64,000 nt of DNA from the NCBI GenBank assembly GCA_964023275.1, contig OZ029914.1, positions 48,686,530-48,750,529 of the forward strand, in the 5' to 3' direction. Below the pieces are notes generated by a model, which did no database searches, was not told where the DNA came from, and saw only the letters and a list, made by a program, of their open reading frames with translations. Within the stretch, counting starts at the first letter, position 1. Each line of letters starts with the position of its first letter. A program made the position numbers and the translations under genes. Positions 36,011 to 48,900 of this stretch are shown here, in pieces. This stretch comes from Norana najaformis (taxonomy: Eukaryota > Annelida > Clitellata > Crassiclitellata > Hormogastridae).

Positions 36011-36343
36011 CTATGTCCAGGCGTCTGCTCTATAAATCATTACCGGTCTTATCAATGTATTATACACTTTTCCTTTGAGTCGAATTGGCATCTTAGGGTC
36101 ACGTAAACTTCCAGACAATTCTTTCAATTTTTGCCAAGCTGCTTTAATCCTGTTGTTAACATCTTGTTCACATCCTCCCTTAGCATTTACTATGGACTCA
36201 AGATATTTGAAAGTCTCCATCTGCTTCAGCATGTTTCCCTCAATGTCTGTAACCACAAGAATCTCATCTGTCTTAGAGCAGACCATGGTTTCTGTTTTAC
36301 GGATATTTATTTTAAGACATTGTTCTCCAGTGCCTTTTGCCAT
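36011..36343 (-). mobile_element. RTE-type RT fragment
   Basis: Encodes I-R-K-T-E-T-M-V-C-S, F-K-Y-L-E-S-I-V-N-A-K-G-G and L-I-R-P-V-M-I-Y-R-A-D-A-W-T, the post-catalytic part of an RTE-like LINE protein. It is a different subfamily from the adjoining larger element. Truncated at both ends. Confidence 0.75.
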
Positions 36344-36434
36344 CCAATAAAGCGTGTTTGGATAATTGATGCTGAATCATCCATTATGATGAGATCATCA
36401 GCATATAACATGTCCCAGGGTACTTCTCTTGTCT

Positions 36435-39400
36435 TTCCCTCAATGTCTGTTCAACGTTCTAATGTCGAGGATTGGCTGCACCACGGACATTTTTGTGCCA
36501 TCTACTTCTGTCCTTTGTCTCCTGTGATAACTGTTAGAACGATAATTCAGCCCACGACTTGATGTTATTGATCCATGTCATCTTGGATCTTCCCTGAGCT
36601 CGGGACCCAGAAATTGTGCCTTGAATGACCTCTTTCTCTAAACAGTCTCCACTTTTTCGTAGCACATGCCCGAAGTATGAAAGCTTCCTTTTTTCGTAAT
36701 CTGAGCAGACTCCTGTCTGCTCCTGCCGTCTCTAGGACCCACTCATTTGTCTTCTTAGCAGTCCTTGGTAATCTAAGAATCTGCTGCAGACAGACAAAGG
36801 TGTTTATTCTTGTCTCTTCATCTTTCTTTATGGTCTAGCTCTCACAGCCATACTGTGCCACTGGCCATACAAGAGCATCAGAAGTTGTGTCTTTGTTGTA
36901 AGCAATATGCCATGACTTTTCCATACATTCCCCAACACCTTGTACTTTAGCCAGTCTTGATCGAATCTCTTTACCGCACTCAGAGTCTTTGGTTATCAGT
37001 GAGCCAAAATATGGAAATTTGTCAACCTGCTCCAGTTGATTACCTTGTACTTTGATGTTGCAGGTAGTACCATTTGTTGCCATGATCTTGGTTTTGTCCA
37101 CATTAATCAACAGAACCTGGTTGCTGCTTGCCTGGTCAAGACGATCCACCATCTCTTGCAACTTTGCTTACGTGGTTGCCAACAGAATAATATCATCAGC
37201 ATATCGCATATTTGTAACTCTTCTCCCTCCTATTTGAATTCCAGCATCCTAACCGTCCAGCGCTTCCCTCATGACCATCTCTGCCGAGATGTTGAATAGG
37301 TATGGCGAGATCACACTGCGCTGCCGAAGCCCTTCTTTCTTCACACAGAACCCTTGTGATAGTACACTGGCTGCTGTCCCTTTACCTTGCTGTTTACAGT
37401 AGAGTCCAGAAAGCAGATTGACGATGTGAATAGGGTTACCCATGTCTCTCATGGCCAGCCAGAGCTTCTCATGTGAGACACAATCAAAAGCTTGCTTAAT
37501 AATCAGCAAAGCACAGATAGAGGGGCTGCTGATGCTCTCTAGTTTTCTGCATGATGATTCTAAGATTTACGACTTGATTTCATGTTCCTCTTCCTCTGTG
37601 AACTCCAGCTTGTTGTTCTGCCACCTCAGACTCTGTCTTCATCCTGATCCTTTCCAGGATGATTTTACTGGTATGCTACAGCAGGGCTGTGGTCCGGTAA
37701 TTCGTGCATTGTCTATTATCACCTTTCTGTGGAAGAAGAATGAAAATTTTGTTTGTCCAGTCTGCAAGCCATTCCCTCGTCTCCCATAATGCTTCACATA
37801 TTGGATGCGTCCTTTCCACTCTTGTTTCTCCACCACGCTTAAACAACTCAGCTGGAACCTCATCTGGGCCAGTGCTCTTGCCACAAGCTGTCTCCAGAAT
37901 TGCATGAGCCACCTCAGATTTTAGTGGAGCTGGTTCACGTGTAAACTGCCTGTCAGTGTCTTCTACCTCACTGTCATCGTATAATGCTTCACAATACTCA
38001 CTCAAGCGCCCTGCAATTTTTGAATTCTCTGTGATCATTTCACCTGATGCTGACTGGATGCAGAATATCTGAGGTTGAAATTTCCGTGTGAGTCTCCTGG
38101 CAGTTTGGAAAAGATGTTGCATGTTTCCCTTGCAATTTGCTTACTCCAACTCCTCACGTAGACCCTCGCACTGCACTTGTTTATCTTCCCACAACTTTCT
38201 CTGAACTTCTCTTTTCAACTCCCTGTATTGTTTAAGGTCTTTTGTTTTGGCTTCTCTTTGCCTTGATAAATGCAAAGCTTTCCTCAGATATTCATGGTTT
38301 CTTATACTGATCTTTCTTCTATCCCAATGTATTCTTTGCTACTTCAAGTAGAATAGTTTTGGTGTCTTGCCTGGTGTTCTCTTTCCTTCAACATGTTCTA
38401 GTGGCTCAGAACGATTTTTAACTTACACTGTGTAAACTGCTGCCTTCTCACCCTTTAGCTCCTCCAGATTTAACCTTTTTGACTGTTCCAGTTTCTCCTT
38501 AGCCAGTCTAACCTTAATCTTGGCCACTAGCAGGTTATGCTCAGAATCACAGTCTGTCTCTGGGCAGACTCTACAGTTTCTGATGCTAGCTTTCCAGTGC
38601 TGTGCTATTGGAATGTAATCAGTTTGGTTCCATGTTTGGTGACGTCCACATGTACAATTGCCAGGGGTGATCTTCGAACCACGTTGTTGCACAAACTCAT
38701 TTCGTGATCCAAACAAAAATCCAGCAGTCACTCTCCTGCTTCGTTGCCTACTCCCAAACACCTGTTCCAACTACAGTTGCGATTGCAACATCGGATGTTT
38801 TTTGTCCGACTTTCGCGTTGAAGTCCCCATCAACAACATGATGTCTTATTTCAGAACTTGCTTCACTGCTGCGTCCAAATCCTCATAGATCTGATCTATG
38901 TTTGCTTCAGTAGCTGTTGAGGTTGGTGCATATACTTGAACCACGAGGCATCTTGGCTTTGCATTGTAATCCTCACATCCAGATTCTGTCGTTAATTGGC
39001 TCATACTCAATGAATGCTTCTTTCTTGTATATCCACAGTGCCACTCCTTATTGTCCCTGTTCCTTGGAACCTGAGTGTGACCATCGAGTGTTTTGAAATG
39101 TCCCTGTCTTGCCCAATTAACTTCAGACAGCCCACACAAATCTATTCTGTTCCTCTCTAATTCTTTGCCCAACACCTGTACTTTGCCTAAACAGCTGCCT
39201 TCTCAACCTTTAGCTCCTCCAGATTTGACCTCTTTGTCACTTCCAGTTTCTTCTTTTTAGCCAATCTAACCTTTATCTTTGCTATTAGAAGATGATGATC
39301 AGACTCACAATCTGCTTCCAGGTAGGCTCTACAGTTCCTGATGCTAGATCTCCAATGGTGTGATACTGCACTGTAATCATTTTGGTTCCATGTGTGTCCA

Positions 39401-40515
39401 TCTGGTGACGTCTTTGTGTACAGGGCCGTGGGTGATGTTCAAACCACGTGTTGCACAGACTCATTTCGTGATCCACACCAAAAATCCAGTAGTCGCTCAC
39501 CTGCTTCATGCACACTCCCAAACAACCTGTTCCAACTACTGTTGTAAACTCATCTGATGTACGTTTTCCAACTTTTGTGTTGAAGTTTCCCATCAACAGC
39601 AGTACGTTTTGTTTTGGGACTTGCTTCACTGCTGAATCCAACTCATCATAGAACTGATTTATGTCTTCCTCAGTAGCTGTTGGGGTTGGTTCATACACCT
39701 GAACCATAGTGAGGTATCTCAGCTTTGCATTAATCCTTAGGATTCTGTCGTTAATTGGATCAGATCCAATTACGGTTCCAGCTGCTTTCTTGTGTATCCA
39801 CAATGCCACTCCTCATTGACCCTGCTCCTGAGTAGATAATAATGTGACGATCGAGTGTAGTGAAATGTCCCTGCCCTGCCCAACAAACTTCAGACAGTCT
39901 GCACAAATCTACTCTGTGCCTGCCTAATTCCCCATCCAACAATTGTACTTTTCTAGCTGAAGCAGACTTCTCACATTCCAAGTTCCATCTCACAACATTT
40001 TACAGAACTGGATCATTGCTCCTGCATGACCAACAGATGCCGCTGTCCTGTTTTTGCTTGTATTCCTTATATTCCTTGTAGTCCTTCCAGTAGCTGACTT
40101 GCCGACGCTGCCTTGATTGCTCAGCAGGGGATGCGGACCTTGTTTAACCAGGCGACGTCCAAGCTAGAGTGAATTCTGCTGTGTCATCTTATCCATGGTG
40201 CTAATTGGGAAATGAGGTGGTAGGTGCCCACATTTTTCCACCTTGCAGTAAGGGAAAGCCTACATCAGGCAGGCCTTCCCATTTCACAAGTCAGCCGTTG
40301 CTGCGATGCTTTTGTACGGCAAGAATGCAGTCCTCTGCCCAACTTGTGACGCAAGACCCATTGCTTCACGTTAGCCAAACGTTTCCAGGGTTCCTACAGA
40401 GCCTGTCCACCTTGGTGGTACTTTGGCTGAAGCCTTTGCCACTGACGGCAAAGCTTCAGCAGGCATTCCCACTTGTTTGTTTCACCCTCTAACAACGTAG
40501 AGATGTGGGTCGGAC
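36435..40515 (-). mobile_element. RTE/BovB-like LINE with two endonuclease starts
   Basis: Read from 40515 down: a 5' leader matching the plus-strand element at 46.6 kb; an endonuclease copy (39993-39285: L-C-R-L-S-E-V-C-W-A-G-Q-G, V-Y-E-P-T-P-T-A, L-L-L-M-G-N-F-N-T-K); then at about 39175 the protein begins again (L-G-K-E-L-E-R-N-R-I-D-L-C-G-L-S-E-V-N-W) and continues through linker and RT (F-D-C-V-S-H-E-K-L; S-P-Y-L-F-N-I) to the C-terminal part at about 36835-37161. Many frame breaks; the catalytic G-D-F-N is G-N-F-N in the first copy. It is dead. Confidence 0.85.
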
Positions 40516-40689
40516 TTTAAGAAGGACTTCCATTGTAGATACTTGTATTAATAGATACTAACTCATTTTCCTGGAAATAATCAGCTTAGTGATGATGATC
40601 ACCAACAGAACATATAGACAGACTGAAATAATAACGCCAGAGGAGTGATGGTTGAAATTTCCATTGCACCGTTTGGAGATTGTATCTTC

Positions 40690-41640
40690 TCTGTACCATT
40701 ATCTCTCTCCTCTCTTCCGTCAGGTGTGTGCCGATGATGAGGTTTGAACAAAATGTCTCCATTTCATTCTGTCTCTGATTGTGTTAATGGCAGTTTTTCA
40801 TGTCCATGTCTTGCACTCTTAGATCTCACTTTTTCCATTCTAGTCTTTGTTTGTCTTCCTTGACTCTGTGTTCCCTCTACGTTACTCTAAAGTGCTCTGG
40901 CTGGTATTCTCTTGTTGTCCATCCTTATTACCTGCCTGAACCATGTCAGTCTTTTTTTGTAATTGTTGTCTACTAGTGTCTCCCTCTGTCCCAACTTCTC
41001 CCGGATCACCTCATTGTGAATCCTATCTCTTCTGGTTCTTTCCAGTTTTCTTATTAGCCGACTCATTTCCACCACCAGTATCTTCCTTTCATCTGCCTTT
41101 TGTTAGCAACAACAATCAGATCCATACAACAGCACTGGAGTGACAAATGTTCCATACAGTTTTATTTTTAGTGTTGCTGATATGCTGCTCATCTTCCACA
41201 TCTTACTTTATCAATCTGCCAAACATTGGTGATGCCAGACCAATCCTACGTTTTATGTCCTTTGTACATTGGCCATTTTCTGTTATTAATCCTCGCAGGT
41301 ACACAAACTCTGTGACTTGCTCCAGTTCTTCATTATCTAGTCTCACTTTGAGCTCTTTATGTTGTTTTCCAGTAGTCATTGTTTTGGTTTTTGGCACATG
41401 TATTCTGAGTCTTTCACTGCTGTCGTGTGTCCTGTCTTGTCAGTTCTTGCAGGGTTCCGACGACTCTGCGACCAAGTCAGTGTCGTCAGTGAAACACAAA
41501 TTGTTCAGTATCTGTCCATTTACTGTAACTCCAGTCTCAACAGATTCAACACAGTCTCAACACAGCTCATTGTACATTCCGTTGTTTACATTCCAAGACA
41601 GGAGCCCACTTACCAGCACATAGGACAAAACAGTTTACTT
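40690..41640 (-). mobile_element. Another LINE RT 3' fragment
   Basis: Encodes K-T-K-T-M-T-T-G-K-Q, L-E-Q-V-T-E-F-V-Y-L, I-K-R-R-I-G-L-A, then R-K-L-E-R-T-R-R-D-R-I-H-N and K-K-R-L-T-W-F-R-Q-V-I-R-M. This is the C-terminal half of a further RTE-like LINE protein with several stops. Confidence 0.75.
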
Positions 41641-42099
41641 TGACAGCTTTGTCGGTATTATAACCTGTGATTTATACTCCACATGGCTTTCTGTACAAAG
41701 ACAAAAATAAAGAGCAATGACAAAAATTAAATGTTAGAATGAAAGATGCAACAAAATAGTACACTGTATTCTGGTAAAAGCAACAGTGCAAACTTGTGCG
41801 GAAACTTGTTTCATCTGCCAAATCTGAATATTTAACTAATTTAATCACTGAAAGTTCTGCATGACCAGAAACCCTATAGTGGGCCTTAGATATGTTATTG
41901 CATTAGAGAAACTAAACTTGTTCCCTTCTGTGTACTAAGCTACCCATGAGCTTGCCAGTAAAATTCTGAACTTTTTTTGAGACAAAATTTCAGGTATAAG
42001 GCTGAGATTTTGAGTTCATCTGCATTGGATAATTTCTTCGTCCTAATTCTTGACCTCCTGTCTTAGATTTCACTGGACAATGAAGAATTTACTTCCTGA

Positions 42100-42840
42100 C
42101 ACTTTTGCTTACAAGTTTAATAGTTCTGCCTAGATTTCTGTGAATTCCTGATATTTCTCGATATTACTCAGTAGGACTTTTTTAGGGTAGTTGCACACAC
42201 CTTTGAGGCTGTTGTTAATTGCGCTCATTATAAATGTCTGCTTAATAATAATAATAATAATAAGTTTAATAATAATAATAATAATTACTGTAACTCAATT
42301 CTTGTTGGTATCACTAAGTCAAATATGCAGGAACTTCACAGAATTCAGATCTCTTTGGCTAGAGCCATAACTGATACGTCCAAATATGAACATATGACAG
42401 ATGGTCCCTGTATTTAAATGCATTGTCTATGCATTGGCTTCCTGTTCTGCAAAGAATTTGTTTTAAATTGGGGCTTATAGTTTATAGAACAATGAACTTT
42501 GGCCAACCACATTCCTGACATTTATCATTATTCAACTAGGTCATCTGAATACCTTTCTCGGGTTGTACCAAAAACTAGAATTGTTCATGGTGAACGAGCT
42601 TTTCAGTTGCTGGAGATAAATTTTGGAATTCCCTTCCTGCATCTATGTGTTATGCTCAGTCTCTTATGTCATTTCGTGCCCAACTTAAGACTTACCTTTT
42701 TCAGTTGGCTTATCTGCTGTAGGCTGCCTCTCTGTTTCAGTGGACAGACTTTCTTGACTGACTGTGGTTTAAATTTGGTGCACTATCAGTTGATGCCTGG
42801 GGTGGACACTGGCGCTATAGAAGTTTCTAATTAATAATTA
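42100..42840 (+). mobile_element. L2/CR1-like LINE tails
   Basis: The piece ending at 42285 matches the tail of the 51.0-52.0 kb insertion (GCCTAGATTTCTGTGAATTCC) and ends in ATA repeats. The following piece (42290-42835) encodes M-Q-E-L-H-R-I-Q, V-H-G-E-R-A-F-Q-L-L and a final F-R-A-Q-L-K-T-Y-L-F-type block in changing frames, ending GGCGCTATAGAAGTTTC plus ATT repeats. Confidence 0.7.
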
Positions 42841-42896
42841 TTAGTATAGAAGTCTGTGAATGTTTTCAGACAGTGTGGAATACTGGAATTGAATCA

Positions 42897-42960
42897 ATGC
42901 TTTTCCAACAGATACTGATAATATTACTCATCTTGAGTCTAGTTGGTGCAGCAAACTTTG
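42897..42960 (+). CDS. Gene C exon 1: signal peptide
   Basis: M-L-F-Q-Q-I-L-I-I-L-L-I-L-S-L-V-G-A-A-N-F, strongly hydrophobic with a plausible G-A-A cleavage region. Donor GTGAGT, phase 1. Confidence 0.8.
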
Positions 42961-45900
42961 GTGAGTACTTGTGTAGCACCTGTCTTCCATTCAAAATATT
43001 GATTTTTTCGTAGTTTGCTTAGATGGTCACAAATTGCATTTTCCGGACTTTCTGCATGCGCATCCCATTAATTGTTTTGACTTGGCACTGTCATAAGCAA
43101 CTCCTTTCTCAGAATAAAATTTTCTTTTGCGGCTGCTCAGATGCCCGGTTCAAGGCGTCAGCTATGCTCCATGCAGTCCAGAATCGCATTTTGCAACCAA
43201 AGATTTGTCATTTGCAACTCTTATAGCATTCACTAGATTTAATTGTAAAGATGACAGTTTCTATGACATCATCAGTAGCTAGCTACTTTTTGGGTGCATT
43301 ACTGTGTCATTTTTCAGCCCTGGTACCAAAAGTTACAGAATAGATGGAGTTTCAGTTATTATTTTGTAAGCTAAATGACCTCCCACTTTGGATGATGTCA
43401 CTTAAGTACTCCAGTGCTTCTGCAATCACCATACAAGTAGCACCTCTGTTGATGTCAACAGCAATGGTGCCAGCTTATGTCCTTACTGGTAGATTCAATT
43501 GCACTGTTACAACAAAACTCTATGCTTCAGAAACACTTACAAATTCGTTGCAGATAATTGCCATAATCAAGATTTGAAGAGCTACTGTTATTCGCAGCAC
43601 ACTTTTATCACTGTAACAGAAAAGAACATTTTTATACCGTCTCTTTAGGTTGTCTGAGAAGTGCTTATGCCAACGCTTGTTTTATGAACTGCAAGTTTAC
43701 TTCGAAGTTCTGTTTTTATTTTTACGTTTTAACCTTAATTAAGTGGCAGCATCTAGAAATCGAGCCTAATTCTGTTGAGTTGTATACCAGAGCTTCTGAG
43801 TAGAAATGTGCTTTATAAATTATATGTTGCCTTGCCACAGACTTCACTGCAAAACTAACTGTGCTAATTTATAACGTGTAAATTTACGTTAAACTGACTT
43901 AGTAAGTAATCTGTAGTGTCTGACATAGCCATTGAAAAGGTGCAATACATTAATGTTATATTTGCGTCAAGTAAGTTTCAACTCACATGCAGAAAGACAG
44001 GCATACAGGTATATGTAAGCAGGTAGGTAGGCACAACATACTAGATAATTAGGTAGACCAACTATAGACACACAGGCAGATAGGCTATTGCACACTGTAA
44101 ATTAAATTAGAAATCGTGCCTCAAAGCCCATGCTGCTGCACAACTTCAGTCAGAGGCATTATTAGACGTTAAATGTGTTGATAGTACAAAGAGAGTTGCA
44201 GGATTTTAATTTGGTTTCCTGTCATGTGTTTTGATTTTTAGCAGCTAAGGATCACACATGGAAAGGACAACCGAGAAATATTGCATTGGTAAATGGGCAA
44301 AACGGAAGCATCTGCTGCTACTCGGACTCAAATCACACACTTCATTGGCGTTCACTACCTGACAAAAGTTTTATCGCATATGGAAATTCAGATACAATTG
44401 AGGGCTACAAAGTTGTCGAAAACCTTCCAGGAAGCAATTTTCTTCATTTCACAGCCAATATTTTGTCATCTCCTACAAGAATCTCGTGTTCAGAACCAGA
44501 ATTTGACACCGAAAAGAGTGCTGATGTCATGCTGTTAGGTGAGTCAGACTGTGCATGCATTGCTCTGCTAAAATTTGCTGTAAACCAAATGACCATAAGA
44601 ATTTTCCGAAAATTGTTTATCTTGAGTAGATTATACTTCACTTATATGGGGAGGCTTGTCTATGTTCGAGATTAAGATGCCCTTACAGTTGAAGAGCTAA
44701 TATAACAATGGGATTTTAGGACTAATTAATTCTGTGCATCCATTGATGAGGTCAGGCATTCATGCAATGAACTGTGAATAGCATAGTTAATACGAGTGAA
44801 TATGTGAATATAAAAATAACGAAGCTAAACTAAATGGAAATAAGTAAACAACATTGATGTCAGCAGCAGTGGTGCCAGCCTATATCCCTACTGCTAGATT
44901 CAATTGCACTCACAACAAAGAACTATACTTCAGAAACACTTACAAATTCGTTGCAGGTAATTGCCATAATTAAGATTTGAAGAGCTACTGATATTCGCAG
45001 CACACACGTACCACTGTAACAGAAAAGAACATTTTTATAATGTCTCTAGGATGTGTGAGAAGCGCTTATGCCAGTGGCGCTTGCCAACGCTTATTTTATG
45101 AACTGCAAGTTTACTGAGAAGTTCTGTTTTTGTTTTAAAGTTTTGACCTTAATTAAGTGGCACTATCTAGATACTGTTGTATACCAGAGCTTTGAATAGA
45201 AATGCGCTATATAAATTATATGTTGAATTGCAATAGACTACACCGCAACACTAACTTATTGACTAACTTAAGAGCTTCAACGATACCTGAGAAACAAAAC
45301 AATTTTTAAATATGCCTTCTGTGTTCACCTTCAAACATATTGCTTTGCATTTGTGGTAACTGACTGTAATCACAAAGTGTTATAGCGCCTTTTAACAAGA
45401 AACTCCTCAGAGACATACAGAAAAGTTTGCTTGTTCCATCAAATTGAGTTCACACTACAACTAAAATTGGTGCTTTCATGTTTTGTTGGCAGATTTGCAA
45501 GTTTCTGTTTATAGTACAATGTGATAAACACCAATTATTTCTATAAAATTGCATTTAAAGCCAAAAATCAGCCAAAGTGCACTATAATTCTTGACTGAGA
45601 GGTGCATTAAGCTAAATTAACAATTATATTACCATGTCTCATGGGGTGTAGCTTTGTAGCTGAACTCATTTGACAAAACTAGACAAGTTCTGTGCTTGTT
45701 AGATAAAGGGTAAAATGGCTAAATATAAAAACAACTGGACAGCATTTCATATTTGCAATAAAATGAATGAAAATAAGTTGCTTCATTCGCAATTGTGCAT
45801 TTCCCTGTTATCATTTTACTGGGCTCGGTACTGTTGCAACTTGGACAGATTTCAATCACAAACATTTTTAATATTTGTGCTAGTAAGGGACTGATTTTAT

Positions 45901-48900
45901 ATTTTCCTGCAGATTCTCTGGTTTGCAAGGCATCACAGACAGATGACTTCATCAATATAACGTGTTCGGCCGATTTTCGTGGTAACTGGCTACCATTCTT
46001 TGAATGTACACCAGTGAATAGTGCACTTCAAACTACTTTCAGAAACGGACCAGCAGGTGGTCTCCAGAGAGTTTTCACTATAGTGCAGATACGAATTAAT
46101 CAGACTTCTGGTGAAACAGTTTACACGTGTTCCGTCAAGTTCAACGAAACTGCGAGCGTTCCAAAAGCAACTGCTTCAAACGTTCCTGAACTAGACTGGT
46201 CGTGGCCACTGAACAGTAAGTCAAACAGTTTTTAATAGGATTAATGACTCGGGATGTTTCAGAGCATAAACAAGCCATGAGAAAGTCATTTGCGATTGTG
46301 TCGCTGCCTTGTATGAAGGTCACATATCTATCATGAATAATGAGAGACAGAGACAGGCAGACAGACAGACAGACACACAGACTGACAGATAGATTTAAAA
46401 TTTATTATTATATGTGCATTCTGTCTTCACGGCCTTATAGCCTATGCTTGCCAACAGTTTCTCCTTCCACATTGTTGAAACCAGAATGGGCAGCCTATCC
46501 ACTTTTTCTTTCCCTGTCAAATCAGACATCAGCATCTGTCAGAGTCGTGTTTGCTTTGAATGCTTCTACAATGCCAGCCCCTCCTAAAGTCCGACCCACA
46601 CCTCAACGTAGCGAGTGGGTGAAACAAACAAGTGGGAATGCCTGCTGAGGCTATGCCATCAGCGGTGAAAGCTTCGGCCGAAGTACCACATAGGGAGCTA
46701 CTCGAGGTGCCGGGACAGGTTCTGCAGGAACCCCGAAAACGTTTGGCTAACGTAGGCGGCTAATGCTGCACAGCAGCGAGTCTTGCATCATGTGTTGGGC
46801 GGAGGATTGCATTCTTGTGTTAAACAAGCATTGCGGCAACGGCTGACTTGTGAAAATGGGAAGGCCTATCTGGTATAGGCTTATCCCCTACTGCGAGGTG
46901 GAAAGACGTTGGAACATACCACCTCATCTCCCGATAAGAACCATGAATAAGAAGACACAGCAGAATTCACTCCGGCTCGGACGTCGCCCGGCTAAAAGAA
47001 GGTCCGCGTCCGCTGTCGAGCAACCAGGGCAGGGTCGTAAAGTCAGTTACTGTAAAGAAGTCAAGGAATATAAGGAATACAAGGAATACAAGCAAAATCA
47101 GGAATGTGGCATCTGTTGGTCAGACAGGAGCAACGATCTAGTTACATAAAACGTTGCGAGTTGGAACTTGGAATATGAGAAGTCTGCTTCAGCTAGGCAA
47201 ATTAGAGGTATTAGGCAGAGAATTAGAGAGGAACAGAGTAGATTTGTGTGGGCTGTCTATAGTTCGTTCGGCAGGACAGGGATATTTCACCACACTCGAT
47301 GATCACACTGTTATCAACTCAGGTTCTAAGGAACAGGGACAACGAGGAGTGGCACTGTGAATGCACAATAAAACAGCTGGAGCCTTCATTGGGTATACGA
47401 GCCAATTAACGACAGAATCCTATTTGCGAGGATTAATGCAAAGCCAAGATGCCTCACTATGGTCCAAGTGTATGTACCAACTTCAGCAGCTACTGAAGAA
47501 GACATAGATCAGTTCTATGAGGAGCTGGATGCAGCAGTGAAGCAAGTCCCGAAACGGGACGTCCTGTTGTTGATGGGGCACTTCAACGCGAAAAACGGAA
47601 AACGTACATCGGACTCATTCGCAACTGTTGTCGGAACAGGTGTTTTGGGAGTGGGCAATGAAGCAGGTGAGCAACTGCTGCTGGATTCTTGCTTGGACCA
47701 TGAAATGAGTTTGTGCAACACGTGGTTCGAAGATCACCCGCGACGCTTGTAGGCTACACGTAGACGTCACCAGATGGGCAAATACGGAACCAAATTGATT
47801 ACATTGCAATAGCACAGAGTCGGAGAGCTAGTGTCAAGAACTGCAGGGCCTATCCAGAGACGGATTGTGATTCTGCCATAATCTACTAGTGGTCAAGATT
47901 ACGATTAGATTGGCTAACAGGAAGAAATTGGAACAGCCAAAAAGGTTAAATGTGGAAGACCTAAAGGGTGAGAAGGCAGCAGTTTACACAGTGGAAGTTA
48001 AAAATCGTGTTGAGGCCCTATAACTGGTTGAAGGGGAGGGAACACGTGATGAGCTCTGGCAAGAGACCAAGACTATACTACTTGATGTAGCAAAGAATAC
48101 ATTGTGATACAAGAAAGGTCAGAATCGGAAACCATGGATATCTGAGGAAAGTTTCTCGTTAATCAAGGCAAAGAGAGGAGCCAAAACAAAAGACCCTAAA
48201 CAATATAGGGAGTTGAAAAAGGAAGTTCAGAGAAAGTTGAGGAAAGATAAGTGCAGCTTGGTGGTCTGTGTGAGGAGCTGGAGAGAGCAAATCGCAAGGG
48301 ACACATGTGACATCTTTTCCAAACAGTCAGGACACTCACATGGAAATTTCAACCTCAGTTATTCTGCATCCATTCTTCATCAGGTGAAATGATCACGGAG
48401 AATTCAAAAATTGCGAAGCGTTGGAGTGAGTATTGTGACGCATTATATTAAGACAATGAGGTAAAAGGCATAAACAGGCAGTTTACACGTGAACAAGCTC
48501 CACTCATGCAATTGGTGAGACAGCTAGTGGCAAGAGCACCGGTCCAGACGAGGTTCCAGTCGAGTTGTTCAAGCATGGTGGAGAAAGAACAGTGAAAAGG
48601 ATGCATCGAATATGTGAGGCATTATGGGTATGGCTAGCAGATTGTACAGACTCAATTTTCATTCCTCTTCCAAAGAAAGGCGATATGAGACAATGCCCCT
48701 CTGTCTGTGCTTTGTTGATTTTAAGAAGGCTTTTGATTGTGTCTCACATGAGAAGCTCTGGGTGGCCATGATAGACGTGGGTTATCCAATTCACATCGTC
48801 AACCTGCTTTCTGGACTCTACTGTAAACAGAAGCTAGACTGAGAGCAGCTGATGTACTCTCACGAGGGTTCCGGGTGAAGAAAGGGGTTCGACAGGTCTG

